46,431 bases of DNA from Sphingomonadales bacterium (GCA_016872175.1 VHBA01000015.1:1-46431); one strand, 5' to 3'; counted from the stretch's first letter, positions 1 through 8,573 are shown. The notes: generated by a model not told the origin, from the letters alone. Numbers and translations are program-made.

Positions 1-518
1 CTTCTCAAATGGCATTAACATCGCGGGCTGATCTTGAGGAAGAAAGGCGTCTGTTTTATGTGGCCATAACCCGCGCTGAGAAGGCCCTTACGCTATGCTA
101 TGCCAGCAGCCGTTTCCGTTACGGAAGCCTCACCCCCTGTGAACCCAGCCGTTTTATTGATGAAATAGACAACCAGTACCTCGACATGAACCTGGCAGGT
201 CTGAAGAAAGAAAGCCCAATGAACGCTTTATTCGAAAGGCGCGAAAACAGGCAAATAAGTGGTAAAACACCGGTTTCTACTTTGCTGGGTACAAATGCGG
301 CCCGAAATACCAACCTCCCTGAACCGGATCCCAATTTTGAAGCCGGCGATATCAGCGGATTGCAAGCGGGAGACAAAGTTCAGCATCAGCGCTTTGGAAA
401 TGGTATAGTAAGCGCCATTGAGGGTGAGGCAGACAACCGCAAAGCCACCGTAAACTTCGATGGCCTTGGCGAGAAAAAACTGGTACTGAAATTCGCTAAA
501 ATGCGAATACTCAAATAG
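1..518 (+). CDS. uvrD: UvrD/PcrA-type ATP-dependent DNA helicase, C-terminal fragment
   Basis: The 5' part lies outside the window; the reading frame is already open at base 3, so the ATG at 9 is an internal methionine. About 171 residues remain. The fragment opens inside helicase domain 2B/2A, with the superfamily 1 motif VI signature FYVAITRA at about nt 54-77, which contacts ATP in UvrD, PcrA and Rep. After a low-conservation linker (nt 190-350) comes a small C-terminal domain starting GDKVQHQRFGNG near nt 372. It matches the Tudor-like fold of PcrA/UvrD that binds RNA polymerase in transcription-coupled repair. The expected role is 3'-5' unwinding in nucleotide excision and mismatch repair. 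The stop overlaps the stop of the convergent DUF5723 gene by 8 nt. UvrD and PcrA cannot be told apart from this part. Confidence 0.93.
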   Translation, partial: SQMALTSRADLEEERRLFYVAITRAEKALTLCYASSRFRYGSLTPCEPSRFIDEIDNQYLDMNLAGLKKESPMNALFERRENRQISGKTPVSTLLGTNAARNTNLPEPDPNFEAGDISGLQAGDKVQHQRFGNGIVSAIEGEADNRKATVNFDGLGEKKLVLKFAKMRILK

Positions 519-1953
519 AGGTAGGATCTATAGGCGCTGCTTTTCCGCCTCCATTGTTATTTCCCGGATCACCGCTACCCATGCCACGGCTTTTGGATCT
601 TCCGAACGTGAAATTCCAGCCCACACGGAATGAAGCTCCACGCGCACTACCCGGAATTAAAGGTGCCAGAAAATTTTCCGTAGAAAAATATGCTTGCCAG
701 GCGCCGGCATTGAATGCCATACAGAAACCCGGATTGAGCAAGGCACGCCCATAGAATGTATTATTCAAGCTCAGGCTAAACATTTTTACCGGCCGCCAAA
801 AAATCCCGAGTGTTAGCCCGCCCATCAGACGCTTGTTGTAAACATCACCATAAAAAAGGGCATTCAATTTTAGATTTTTACGAAGTGCATAGGAAGCACC
901 AAACATCATCTCGGTACTCAGGGTGCTGCGAAATGACCTTTGCAGGGTATCGCTGCCAAACATATTTTTCAATGAATCTCCAAGTCGTTCAAAATAAGCT
1001 TCCGGATCAATGGCTGTATCTGATGACGAAATATGAAAACCATCATAAACGAAAGTTGAATTTGGGTTAGCGGCAACAATACTTGTTGCATTTTGTTTCC
1101 AGTTTATAGACCCCAAATCTATAAGTGCGGCAGAGAGTTTTAGTTTATTGGAAACAGCGTACTCAGCACCCAGATCTAAACCCCAGCCGGTATTTTTAAT
1201 TCCCTTTACCAGTCCAATTCCGTCCAATACGGGATCGCTGCCATTGGTGGTGATGATTTGCCCAAGGGAACTGGCCACATTCAGCTGATAGTTGCCATTT
1301 ATTTCAAATGCATAGTCTTCAGGGCGTGTTCGTACTTTTATGTACGCATCCGTTAGTTCAGCCCGGTTTATGCCCTTTAGGTATTTTATTTTGGCACCAA
1401 GGGTGAGTTTTTTATTTAACTGATATGCATATCCGATGCCATATTCCCTGTAATGGTATGCATCTGCACTGAATCGAAAATCAAAAGTTTCACCCAGGTT
1501 GGGTCCCCCGTTTCCGTCAATAATGAAACGGAATAAATCTTTGGGATAGCCAAATTTAATGCCTGCCTTCTCAGTAATATTGGCTGAGAAAAAATGCTTT
1601 TTAACCCTGAATCCAAAATTAAACCATGTCTGATCTGCCTTCAGACTCAGGTAATTTTGCTTGGAAAAAACATTAAGCAGCTTGTTAAGATTCAAAAAAG
1701 TATCCGTAGCATTAATATCAATGGCATTATTTATTTCTCTAAGGTTGAAACCGCTGTTGGTGGCCTGAAAACCAAGGCTGTTAAAGCCCGGAAATCCAAT
1801 ATACCATTTACAGTCGGGCAACAATGCCGGATTTAGGGTAGACCGCTGCGGCAGACTTTCCATGTGATACAGGCTGAAGTTTTGCTGTGCCGACAACCAT
1901 GATGTGGCCGATATCATCAGCACTATTAATAGGCGGCGTTTAGAATTTTGCAT
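511..1953 (-). CDS. DUF5723-family outer-membrane beta-barrel protein
   Basis: This 480-residue protein begins with a signal peptide (basic start, hydrophobic core, probable cleavage after WLSA, about residue 22). The mature start carries the SLPQRSTLNPALLP-type segment followed by PGFNSLGF, which resembles DUF5723 proteins of Bacteroidota. The rest alternates short amphipathic strands and turns, as expected of an outer-membrane barrel of the PorV/FadL sort. A glycine-rich, probably disordered tail (GSGDPGNNNGGG) closes the protein. Its start overlaps the stop of the upstream lipoprotein gene by 14 nt, so the two are very probably co-transcribed and may work together at the outer membrane. 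The function is not known; the family assignment is from sequence pattern only. Confidence 0.8.
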   Translation of the reverse strand: MQNSKRRLLIVLMISATSWLSAQQNFSLYHMESLPQRSTLNPALLPDCKWYIGFPGFNSLGFQATNSGFNLREINNAIDINATDTFLNLNKLLNVFSKQNYLSLKADQTWFNFGFRVKKHFFSANITEKAGIKFGYPKDLFRFIIDGNGGPNLGETFDFRFSADAYHYREYGIGYAYQLNKKLTLGAKIKYLKGINRAELTDAYIKVRTRPEDYAFEINGNYQLNVASSLGQIITTNGSDPVLDGIGLVKGIKNTGWGLDLGAEYAVSNKLKLSAALIDLGSINWKQNATSIVAANPNSTFVYDGFHISSSDTAIDPEAYFERLGDSLKNMFGSDTLQRSFRSTLSTEMMFGASYALRKNLKLNALFYGDVYNKRLMGGLTLGIFWRPVKMFSLSLNNTFYGRALLNPGFCMAFNAGAWQAYFSTENFLAPLIPGSARGASFRVGWNFTFGRSKSRGMGSGDPGNNNGGGKAAPIDPTSI

Positions 1954-3550
1954 CTGCTGAAAATTTAATATCTGCGCCTAACTTAAATTTTAGTTTCTGG
2001 TCTGTGGTAATGCTCACAGGTATAGGACTTGCATTGTAGGTGGAGGTTGGAATCCACGCCCGTATTCGAAGCCTTTTTGCCTTGAGAATATTAGATATGC
2101 GCGGTTTATCAACCACCAGTTCCCACTGATCCGTGGAGGCCGAAACCACATTGCCTGCGGCATCAACACTGGCTTGTTTGATTATGTACCTGAATGGTTG
2201 AAATAGCGAATCCAAAACCTTATTGGTGGCATCCATAAAATAGCACTGCACACCGGCACCCAGCGGAATACCGTTTTCTGCATTCATTTTGATCTTTATC
2301 ATTTCCACATAATCACCTTCCTTCCCAATGCCCAAATCCAGATCTGAAGTATCTTCCAGCACCAGATCTTTTGTACTCACCAACATGGGCAACTCAACGG
2401 TAACCGCAAGTTCCATGTTACTGTTGTCCCAAACGTGGCCTCGTCCTGCTACCGGGGCCACACCAACGCGGTAAGCGAGATAATGCGGTTCTGTGCGCAT
2501 GACAGCAGCGACATTGCTGCCAGAAACTTTGGTAACATATACTGAATCTGCAATGGGTGTTACATCAGCATTATCCGGTGCAGCGGCAATATTGCCGGCA
2601 GTGCTGTAGGATGTAACAGCGACCGGCGTTCCATTTTTGGATACCAGTGAAAGCTGTTGAACCTGGTATTGGGATTTTAGTCCATTGCCATTATTAAAAC
2701 GTACCTTAATCCTGGCATCTTCAAAAACGATATTCCCCTTTAAAATATTATTTGAAAATATCGTCAAGTCAATGGAATCCTGCACATTAATCAACCCAGG
2801 CTGCCCCAGGTATCCGTATAGCTTTCTAAATTTCAACCCTTGTGTAGTCAGGTTCAACTGCAATTGTTCGTTATTGCCCACGGTTCCGGTTTTGGTCAGT
2901 TCCCATGAAACCTTTACCCTAATTTGGTTAAAACCCTGATTGGCTTTAGATAAATCCAGAGATTCTATCCCTGAAACATTATGAAAGGGGCTTCGGCTTA
3001 TTGAACCACCGCTGCTCCAGTTTTCTGACAATGAAACAGGAAGTCCTGATGACTTAAAATCAGGAAATTCCAAAGTCACTTTGCCTTGATGGTTTGTATT
3101 TAAAGACAGACCGGCAGTAAAAACACCCTCCTTCAACCAAACAGAATCAAACTGCAAACCTGCACCGGGTGCCATATCAAAAACCAGGTTTCTTACAACA
3201 GTTACCATTCCGGAAGTACTGAGCGTATTGAGTTCTGAGGAGGTTGGAACGATATTTCCGTTAAAGCTGCGGTCATACAATGCATACAACTCCTCACCTT
3301 TTTTTGAAAAATGTTTTTTATCATAATGAACAACCAGGGTTTTATCAGGAAATGAGTTAATCCACTCCGGATTTACCAATGCAACCGCATCTTCCAGATT
3401 CAAATCCACATTCACCAGCGGTGCCGCATATTCGCCTTGCCATTTGACCCCGTTAATACCTTTAATTTTTCCAAGCGGATCTTTTATGCACGCAGTGACA
3501 ATAAACATTGAAAGCAACAACAGACTAACGGTTTTTGTAAGTTTATTCAT
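1940..3550 (-). CDS. Putative outer-membrane lipoprotein of unknown function
   Basis: I place the start at ATG 3550 rather than at upstream non-ATG codons, because it gives a classical lipoprotein signal: MNKLTKT, a leucine-rich core, and the lipobox VTAC with Cys at about residue 21. The mature protein of about 515 residues has no recognisable enzyme motif. It is rich in beta-strand-forming segments and Ser/Thr/Asn, as in surface or periplasmic beta-sandwich proteins. The next gene, a DUF5723 barrel, starts 14 nt before this one ends, which suggests translational coupling and a two-protein outer-membrane unit. I recognise no domain with confidence and propose no reaction. Confidence 0.75.
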   Translation of the reverse strand: MNKLTKTVSLLLLSMFIVTACIKDPLGKIKGINGVKWQGEYAAPLVNVDLNLEDAVALVNPEWINSFPDKTLVVHYDKKHFSKKGEELYALYDRSFNGNIVPTSSELNTLSTSGMVTVVRNLVFDMAPGAGLQFDSVWLKEGVFTAGLSLNTNHQGKVTLEFPDFKSSGLPVSLSENWSSGGSISRSPFHNVSGIESLDLSKANQGFNQIRVKVSWELTKTGTVGNNEQLQLNLTTQGLKFRKLYGYLGQPGLINVQDSIDLTIFSNNILKGNIVFEDARIKVRFNNGNGLKSQYQVQQLSLVSKNGTPVAVTSYSTAGNIAAAPDNADVTPIADSVYVTKVSGSNVAAVMRTEPHYLAYRVGVAPVAGRGHVWDNSNMELAVTVELPMLVSTKDLVLEDTSDLDLGIGKEGDYVEMIKIKMNAENGIPLGAGVQCYFMDATNKVLDSLFQPFRYIIKQASVDAAGNVVSASTDQWELVVDKPRISNILKAKRLRIRAWIPTSTYNASPIPVSITTDQKLKFKLGADIKFSADAKF

Positions 3551-3652
3551 CGAGAACAGTAAGTTTAAATTAAGAAATAGGCGCAAGCCTTACTCAACAT
3601 TACAACATTTTTTTAAGATACCACCAAAGACGCTGAAAATAATGAAAACTAC

Positions 3653-3683
3653 TTGTTTTTGAGGAATATTTGCATTTATTTTG
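3653..3683 (+). promoter_or_regulatory. Bacteroidota-type promoter of the rpsP operon
   Basis: TTG at 3653-3655 and TTATTTTG at 3676-3683 are separated by 20 nt and fit the -33 TTG / -7 TAnnTTTG promoter of this phylum with one mismatch. Transcription would begin near 3688, leaving a leader of about 40 nt before rpsP, longer than those of most other genes here. Confidence 0.55.
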
Positions 3684-3687
3684 CACC

Positions 3688-3708
3688 CCCGGATTTAGGA
3701 GACCCGGG
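3688..3708 (+). promoter_or_regulatory. Hairpin in the rpsP leader
   Basis: CCCGG (3688-3692) pairs with CCGGG (3704-3708) around an 11-nt loop that contains AGGAG. It sits at the predicted 5' end of the mRNA, about 21 nt before the start codon. It could stabilise the message or bind a ribosomal protein; this is inference. Confidence 0.35.
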
Positions 3709-3729
3709 CATAATTAAAAAAATAAGAAA

Positions 3730-4446
3730 ATGGCAACTAAAATCAGATTGCAAAGACATGGCCGGAAGAAACGAGCTTTCTTCCACATTGTGGTGGCGGA
3801 TTCGCGTGCTCCTAGGGATGGCCGTTTTATCGAGAAAATCGGTACTTACAACCCTATCACCAATCCTGCAACCATCGTCATCAACTTAGAAAAGGCCGTT
3901 CAATGGATGGCCAATGGCGCTCAACCCTCAGATACGGCCCGTGCCATTCTGAGCTACAAAGGCGTCCTCTACAAACATCACCTGCAGGTGGGTGTGCGCA
4001 AAGGTGCTATTACCCAGGAACAGGCTGACGCAAAATTTGCCGAATGGATGACTTCGAAAGATGCCAGAATCTCAGAAAAGCGCAGCAACCTTGAAAAAGC
4101 CAGCAACAGCCGCAAATCAGATGCGATGAAAGCCGAAGCACAGAAGCGTGATTCCATTACAGCCCGCGTTCTTGCCAAGCAAAACAGCGCAAATGAAGAA
4201 GTAGCTGAAGAAACACAAACCACCGATACTGAAGCAACCGCAGAAGTAAAAGAAAATGTTGCTGCTGAAAAAACTGCTGCATCAGAAGAAGTAGTGGACG
4301 ATACTGTTACTGAAGAGCCTGCCGCTGAAGAAACCCCGGCAAGCGAAGAGCCTGCTGCTGAGGAAACTACCGCAAGCGAAGAGCCTGCCGCTGAAGAGCC
4401 AGTTGCTGAAGATTCTGTTCCGGCTGAAGGTGAAAACGTCGAGTAA
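3730..4446 (+). CDS. rpsP: 30S ribosomal protein S16 with long acidic C-terminal extension
   Basis: Residues 1-80 are a standard S16 core ([20 protein letters not shown] start, GTYNP motif), which binds 16S rRNA early in 30S assembly. The protein is 238 residues long, against roughly 80-90 for the core family. Residues 80-150 form a charged, probably helical extension. From about 150 to the end the sequence is low-complexity Glu/Ala/Thr/Pro, including three 11-residue units of the form EEPAAEExxAS at 195-227, encoded by three 33-bp DNA repeats (4312-4410). The tail should be acidic and disordered. The gene leads the cluster with rimM (6-nt gap) and trmD, the usual partners of rpsP, and has its own promoter. 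Identification is certain; the role of the tail is unknown. Confidence 0.97.
   Translation: MATKIRLQRHGRKKRAFFHIVVADSRAPRDGRFIEKIGTYNPITNPATIVINLEKAVQWMANGAQPSDTARAILSYKGVLYKHHLQVGVRKGAITQEQADAKFAEWMTSKDARISEKRSNLEKASNSRKSDAMKAEAQKRDSITARVLAKQNSANEEVAEETQTTDTEATAEVKENVAAEKTAASEEVVDDTVTEEPAAEETPASEEPAAEETTASEEPAAEEPVAEDSVPAEGENVE
4312..4410 (+). repeat. Three tandem 33-bp repeats inside rpsP
   Basis: The units 4312-4344, 4345-4377 and 4378-4410 each begin GAAGAGCCTGC and encode EEPAAEE followed by a variable four-residue end. They differ at several third positions, so they are not a recent perfect duplication. They lie in the disordered tail of S16. Confidence 0.85.
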
Positions 4447-4452
4447 TCGCCT

Positions 4453-4956
4453 ATGATTCCTCCCCTGACCCGCATCGGTCGGATATCCGCCAAACACGGA
4501 TACAAAGGAGAAGTCAGCATTGCTCTGGAAGATTCTTCCCATTGCAAAAACATCAAAAAAGGGAATTTCCTTTTCGTTGAATTCGACGGCAAGGGAGTTC
4601 CCTTTCTTATTGATGCCTGCAGCGACGGCGGCAATGTAGTCAAACTGGCAGACATCGACACGGAAGAAGCCGCAAAATCCATTATTGGTGCTCCAATTTG
4701 GATCGAGAAAAGCAAGGTAAAACAAAGTATCGTTGCCGGTTTTGACCACCTGACCGGATTTACCATCAAAGATTCAGATTCAGCATTTACCGCTACCATC
4801 ACCAAGGTGGAAATGTATCCTCAAGGCCCCATAATGGAGGTTTTATCCGGTGAAACCACCCACCTCATTCCATTGGTTGAGGATTGGATATCTGAAATTG
4901 ACGAAGAAAAAAACATTATTGTTATGCGGCTTCCGGCCGGACTGACCGAACTTTGA
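4453..4956 (+). CDS. rimM: Ribosome maturation factor RimM
   Basis: This 167-residue protein has the normal length and two-domain layout of RimM. An N-terminal barrel begins RIGRISAKHGYKGEV (residues 6-20). A C-terminal PRC-barrel begins near residue 95 (DHLTGFTIKD) and ends LIPLVEDWISEIDEEKNIIVM, the typical closing strand pattern. RimM assists folding of the 16S rRNA 3' (head) domain and the entry of S19 into 30S particles. It follows rpsP by 6 nt and precedes trmD by 6 nt, so the three are almost certainly one transcript. The start is the first ATG after the rpsP stop. No unusual feature is seen. Confidence 0.95.
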   Translation: MIPPLTRIGRISAKHGYKGEVSIALEDSSHCKNIKKGNFLFVEFDGKGVPFLIDACSDGGNVVKLADIDTEEAAKSIIGAPIWIEKSKVKQSIVAGFDHLTGFTIKDSDSAFTATITKVEMYPQGPIMEVLSGETTHLIPLVEDWISEIDEEKNIIVMRLPAGLTEL

Positions 4957-4962
4957 AAAGTT

Positions 4963-5658
4963 TTGCTGCGCATAGACATCATATCGGCCGTACCTGCCCT
5001 GCTGGAAAGTCCGCTTGGGCAAAGCATCCCCAAACGGGCCACAGACAAGCAACTTGCCGAAATTCACATTCACAACCTGCACGATTACGGACTTGGCAAG
5101 TACCGCCAGATTGACGATTACCCCTTTGGCGGCGGCGCAGGCATGGTGCTTATGGCAGAGCCGCTCTCAATTTTGATTGAAAAACTGCAATCCGATAGAC
5201 AATACGATGAAGTTATATACACCAGTCCTGACGGTGAGCCCTTTCAGCAGGGAATCGCAAATACACTTTCATTAAAGAAAAACATCATTATTATTTGCGG
5301 ACATTACAAAGGCATAGACCAGCGCATCCGCGACATGTATGTAACCCGCGAAATTTCACTGGGGGATTTTGTTCTGAGCGGCGGTGAGATTGCAGCAGCA
5401 GCTATCACCGATGCTGTCGTGCGTCTGCTGCCAGGCGTGCTTGGCAACGAAGAAAGTGCATTGTCAGACAGCTTTCAGGATGGACTGCTCGCTCCTCCCC
5501 TGTATACCCGTCCGGAGGTGTTCAAGGACAAAAAAATACCTGACGTCCTCATGAGTGGTGATCACAAAATGATTGAAGCCTGGCGTCTGGAACAATCCAT
5601 GGAAAGAACCCGGAAACTCAGACCCGACCTCTATAAAAAACTCGATAACGAAATATAA
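4963..5658 (+). CDS. trmD: tRNA (guanine37-N1)-methyltransferase TrmD
   Basis: TrmD methylates G37 of tRNAs with a G at position 36, using S-adenosylmethionine, and so prevents +1 frameshifting. The 231 residues carry the family signatures: [11 protein letters not shown] near 50-60, [11 protein letters not shown] at about 107-117, and the knot segment [10 protein letters not shown] at about 127-136, which forms the AdoMet-binding trefoil knot. The start is a TTG at 4963, the only sensible initiation codon after the rimM stop (gap 6 nt); the product then begins at the conserved LRIDIIS strand. In many bacteria rplS follows trmD, but here an exonuclease gene does (gap 21 nt). Confidence 0.96.
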   Translation: MLRIDIISAVPALLESPLGQSIPKRATDKQLAEIHIHNLHDYGLGKYRQIDDYPFGGGAGMVLMAEPLSILIEKLQSDRQYDEVIYTSPDGEPFQQGIANTLSLKKNIIIICGHYKGIDQRIRDMYVTREISLGDFVLSGGEIAAAAITDAVVRLLPGVLGNEESALSDSFQDGLLAPPLYTRPEVFKDKKIPDVLMSGDHKMIEAWRLEQSMERTRKLRPDLYKKLDNEI

Positions 5659-5679
5659 ATTCATATTTTTACAACGCTG

Positions 5680-6447
5680 ATGAAACTTACCCTCAAACGA
5701 CCCCTTGTTATTTTTGATATTGAAACCACTGGTGTAAACACATCCTCGGACCGCATCGTGGAAATTTGTATGATAAAGGTTTTCCCCGAAGGACATGAAG
5801 AACTGCGCACCTACCGCATCAATCCGGGCATACCCATTCCGGCACAAGCTACTGCAGTGCATGGCATTTCAGACGAAGATGTTGCGGATAAACCCAGCTT
5901 CAAATTACTGGCTGCCGAACTCAATCAGTTTATGCAGGAATGCGACTTTGGCGGTTTTAACAGCAATAAATTCGATTTCCCAATGCTGGTGGAAGAGTTT
6001 TATCGCGCCGGTGTTGAGTTTGAAGTTGAAAAACGAAAGTTTATTGACGCACAGCGAATTTTCCATGTTAAAGAACCGCGCAACCTAACCGCAGCTTATA
6101 AGTTTTACTGCGACAGAGAACTTGAAAACGCACACAGCGCTGAAGCAGACACATTGGCTACCTGGGCTATTTTAAAAGCGCAGATCGAACGATACGATGA
6201 TTTGCCCGGAGACATTGATGCTTTGCACAAAATGAGCGGACAAAGCAACCTTGCTGATTTGGCAGGAAGATTTGTTTTCAACGACAAGGGAGGTGTCATC
6301 TTTAATTTCGGTAAGCACAAAAACAAACTGGTTACGGATGTTCTGCGCGATGAGCCCGGATATTACAAATGGATGATGGACGGCGACTTCCCGATGCAAA
6401 CCAAAAATGTACTGACCCGCATTCGGCTGAGCATGCGCAACGAATGA
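5680..6447 (+). CDS. DnaQ-like DEDDh 3'-5' exonuclease
   Basis: The 255-residue protein has an RNase H-fold exonuclease domain with all five DEDDh residues visible: D13 and E15 in FDIETTG, D99 in KFDFPML, and H152/D157 in AHSAEADTLAT. These bind the two catalytic metals. Residues 205-240 (FNFGKHKNK ... GYYKWMM) form a small C-terminal module seen in exodeoxyribonuclease X-like proteins (DUF3820 type), which may bind nucleic acid. The fragment is not fused to a polymerase, so it is either a separate proofreading subunit or a general repair/RNA-trimming exonuclease. The stop overlaps the next start in an ATGA arrangement, which implies translational coupling to the pseudouridine synthase. Confidence 0.9.
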   Translation: MKLTLKRPLVIFDIETTGVNTSSDRIVEICMIKVFPEGHEELRTYRINPGIPIPAQATAVHGISDEDVADKPSFKLLAAELNQFMQECDFGGFNSNKFDFPMLVEEFYRAGVEFEVEKRKFIDAQRIFHVKEPRNLTAAYKFYCDRELENAHSAEADTLATWAILKAQIERYDDLPGDIDALHKMSGQSNLADLAGRFVFNDKGGVIFNFGKHKNKLVTDVLRDEPGYYKWMMDGDFPMQTKNVLTRIRLSMRNE

Positions 6448-7166
6448 AACAACAAACCAAAGAATTTGCCTCCTGGATACTGTACCACGATGATGACTTT
6501 ATCGTGGTAAACAAGCCTCCTTTTGTTCCATCATTACACGAACGCGGTAAATTCACCCATATTTCCCTGCTAGAATTGGCAAGGGAATTTAACCCCGAAG
6601 CTACACTTTGTCACCGGCTGGACCGGGAAACCAGCGGCGCCGTGGTGATTGCACTCAATGTAGAAGCGTATCGCCACATGAGTATTCAGTTTGAGGATCG
6701 CAAAGTGGAAAAAATTTACCACGCTGTGGTAGAAGGACAAATTCAGTTTGATGACCATTTGGTGAATCTGGCTCTACAGACTGATATTCCCGGCAGGGTT
6801 AGAATTGACCGATCGGGAAAACCATCGGCCACTTTTTTTAAGACGCTGGAAATTTTCAGGCATTTTACATTGATGGAGTGCCAGCCTGTTACAGGGAGAA
6901 TGCACCAAATACGTGTTCATCTCGAGTCGCAGAATACGCATATACTTGGCGATGAGCTTTATGGCGGAAAAAATTTTTTACTCTCACAGCTAAAACGCAA
7001 GCACAAAGGTGAAGACAGCCCGCTGATAAAACGATTTGCCCTGCACGCCCGTATGATTTCATTCCGCAAAATGAACAATGAAATTGCGGGTATTGAAGCT
7101 CCCTACCCAAAAGACATGGAGGTTTTATTGAAAGTTCTTCGCAAATACGATGCGGTTGCTGATTAA
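6444..7166 (+). CDS. RluA-family RNA pseudouridine synthase
   Basis: The start ATG at 6444 overlaps the stop of the exonuclease gene by 4 nt (ATGA); an upstream ATG at 6369 is in frame but would overlap by 79 nt and add no conserved sequence. The 240-residue product begins with the ILYHDDDFIVVNKPP strand typical of RluA catalytic domains. It holds the signature CHRLDRETSG at 56-65, with D60 the catalytic aspartate, and later the GRMHQIRVH motif. No S4 domain is present, so it belongs with the short RluA/RluE/TruC-like forms. It isomerises uridine in rRNA or tRNA; the target base cannot be deduced. The stop lies 17 nt inside the next gene. Confidence 0.92.
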   Translation: MKQQTKEFASWILYHDDDFIVVNKPPFVPSLHERGKFTHISLLELAREFNPEATLCHRLDRETSGAVVIALNVEAYRHMSIQFEDRKVEKIYHAVVEGQIQFDDHLVNLALQTDIPGRVRIDRSGKPSATFFKTLEIFRHFTLMECQPVTGRMHQIRVHLESQNTHILGDELYGGKNFLLSQLKRKHKGEDSPLIKRFALHARMISFRKMNNEIAGIEAPYPKDMEVLLKVLRKYDAVAD

Positions 7167-8097
7167 AATATGGCCATTGTTTGTATGCACTGCCATCTGG
7201 CTTTCATTCGCGCCAGTACCGGACTTTACGGATATGAGTGAAGCCGAGATGGGAAGAAAATTATTTTTCGATAAACGGTTTTCCAAAAACTATAACATTA
7301 GCTGTGCAGACTGCCATTTACCCACCTACGCATTTTCCGATACAACTGCATTTTCTAAAGGGTTTGAAGGGAAAATCACCACAAGAAATGCCCCACCGCT
7401 AACCAACCTGAGTGGCAGGCCTTATTTTTTCTGGGATGGCCGTTCGCCCAGCCTCGAAGATCAGGTTTTGCACCCCATTCAGCACCCGGTTGAAATGGGA
7501 ATGACACTTAAAGAACTCACCAAAAGACTCAAGGCAGATAAATTCTATGTAAAATGGTTTAAAAAGCATTACGGCAAACTACCGGATGCCAACCTCGCAG
7601 CGCGCGCCATTGCCGCATTTGAGCGCACCCTGGAAACCGGGAATGCACCCATTGACCGATTTATGGAAGGAGATTCCACAGCCATTAGTTTTTCTGCCAT
7701 GCGTGGACGCGAGATTTTTACAGAAAAAGGCAAATGTTTTGAGTGCCATTTCACCCCGGATTTTACCGCAGATGAATTTAAAAATATCGGGCTGTTTAAT
7801 GGCAAAAACCTCAATGACAGCGGCCGTTTCAGCGTTACCAAAAAAACGGAAGACATGGGCAAATTCAGGGTGCCCGGCCTGCGAAATGTAATTCTTACCG
7901 CACCTTACATGCACAACGGTATGTTCAAAACCCTAGAGCAGGTTATTGATTATTACAACGAACCGGCTGCTGTGGTGCCCAATGCCATCAACCGCGATAC
8001 ATTGCTCAATGGCAGATTGAACCTTTCGTCGCAGGAAAAAGCCGACCTGATGGCGTTTCTGCAAACCCTTACCTCTGCTTCCGCTTCGCGTAAATAA
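7150..8097 (+). CDS. Di-haem cytochrome c peroxidase (CcpA/MauG family)
   Basis: This 315-residue exported protein has two CxxCH haem c attachment sites: C52-C55-H56 (SCADCHL) and C196-C199-H200 (CFECHF). APYMHNG at 251-257 supplies the probable distal Met ligand of the high-potential haem. The N-terminus (MRLLIKIWPLFVCTAIWL) is a signal peptide or anchor, so it works in the periplasm. The family reduces hydrogen peroxide with electrons from small cytochromes; MauG relatives oxidise protein side chains instead. The phrase DGRSPSLEDQ near 96-105 is typical of the family. The gene overlaps the end of the pseudouridine synthase gene by 17 nt, an odd functional pairing that is probably only transcriptional. 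Confidence 0.93.
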   Translation: MRLLIKIWPLFVCTAIWLSFAPVPDFTDMSEAEMGRKLFFDKRFSKNYNISCADCHLPTYAFSDTTAFSKGFEGKITTRNAPPLTNLSGRPYFFWDGRSPSLEDQVLHPIQHPVEMGMTLKELTKRLKADKFYVKWFKKHYGKLPDANLAARAIAAFERTLETGNAPIDRFMEGDSTAISFSAMRGREIFTEKGKCFECHFTPDFTADEFKNIGLFNGKNLNDSGRFSVTKKTEDMGKFRVPGLRNVILTAPYMHNGMFKTLEQVIDYYNEPAAVVPNAINRDTLLNGRLNLSSQEKADLMAFLQTLTSASASRK

Positions 8098-8102
8098 AAA
8101 CC

Positions 8103-8573
8103 ATGCAGCACGGAACATTAACCCCACAAGAGCTCGCTGAGGTGGGTGAGAAACTGCGAAAAATTCGCAAAAAATCGCCCGGCAACCTGGATCGGCAGTT
8201 TGAGGAAGCACACGATGCCGTTTTTGCTGAAATGGATTGTCTAACCTGCGCTAATTGCTGTAAGTCTGCGTCTCCCATGCTTTTTGAAAAAGACATTGAA
8301 CGGTTGGCAAAGCACTTAAAACTGAAACCGGGCGCTTTCATAGAGCAATATTTATTCCTCGACACCGATGGAATTTATGCTTTCAGACAAACACCCTGTC
8401 CGTTTTTGGGCAGCGACAACTACTGCAGCGTCTATGAACACAGGCCCAAAGCCTGCAGGGAATACCCACACACCAACATGCGTAAAATGCACACGCTGCT
8501 GAAGCTTGCCGAAAAAAACCTGCACATTTGTCCGGCAGTGGCGAAAATTGTTCAACGTATCGAAAATGGCTAA
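8103..8573 (+). CDS. YkgJ-like cysteine-cluster protein
   Basis: The 156-residue protein has the eight-cysteine pattern of the YkgJ/CxxCxxCC family (putative zinc- or Fe-S-binding): MDCLTCANCCKS near 44-55, TPCPFL, DNYCSVYEHRPKACREYP around 105-122, and a final Cys in HICPA. Proteins of this family are widespread, and their biochemical role is unproven. It starts 5 nt after the di-haem peroxidase stop, so it is probably co-transcribed; a metal- or redox-related link to that peroxidase is possible but not shown. It is complete and of normal length. Confidence 0.88.
   Translation: MQHGTLTPQELAEVGEKLRKIRKKSPGNLDRQFEEAHDAVFAEMDCLTCANCCKSASPMLFEKDIERLAKHLKLKPGAFIEQYLFLDTDGIYAFRQTPCPFLGSDNYCSVYEHRPKACREYPHTNMRKMHTLLKLAEKNLHICPAVAKIVQRIENG

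Noticed and set aside
3978-4805. 275-codon open frame on the minus strand opposite rpsP and rimM
   Set aside because: It is a Ser/Ala/Val-rich mirror of the GAA/GCT repeats in the S16 tail and crosses two certain genes; it has no start signal or family pattern.
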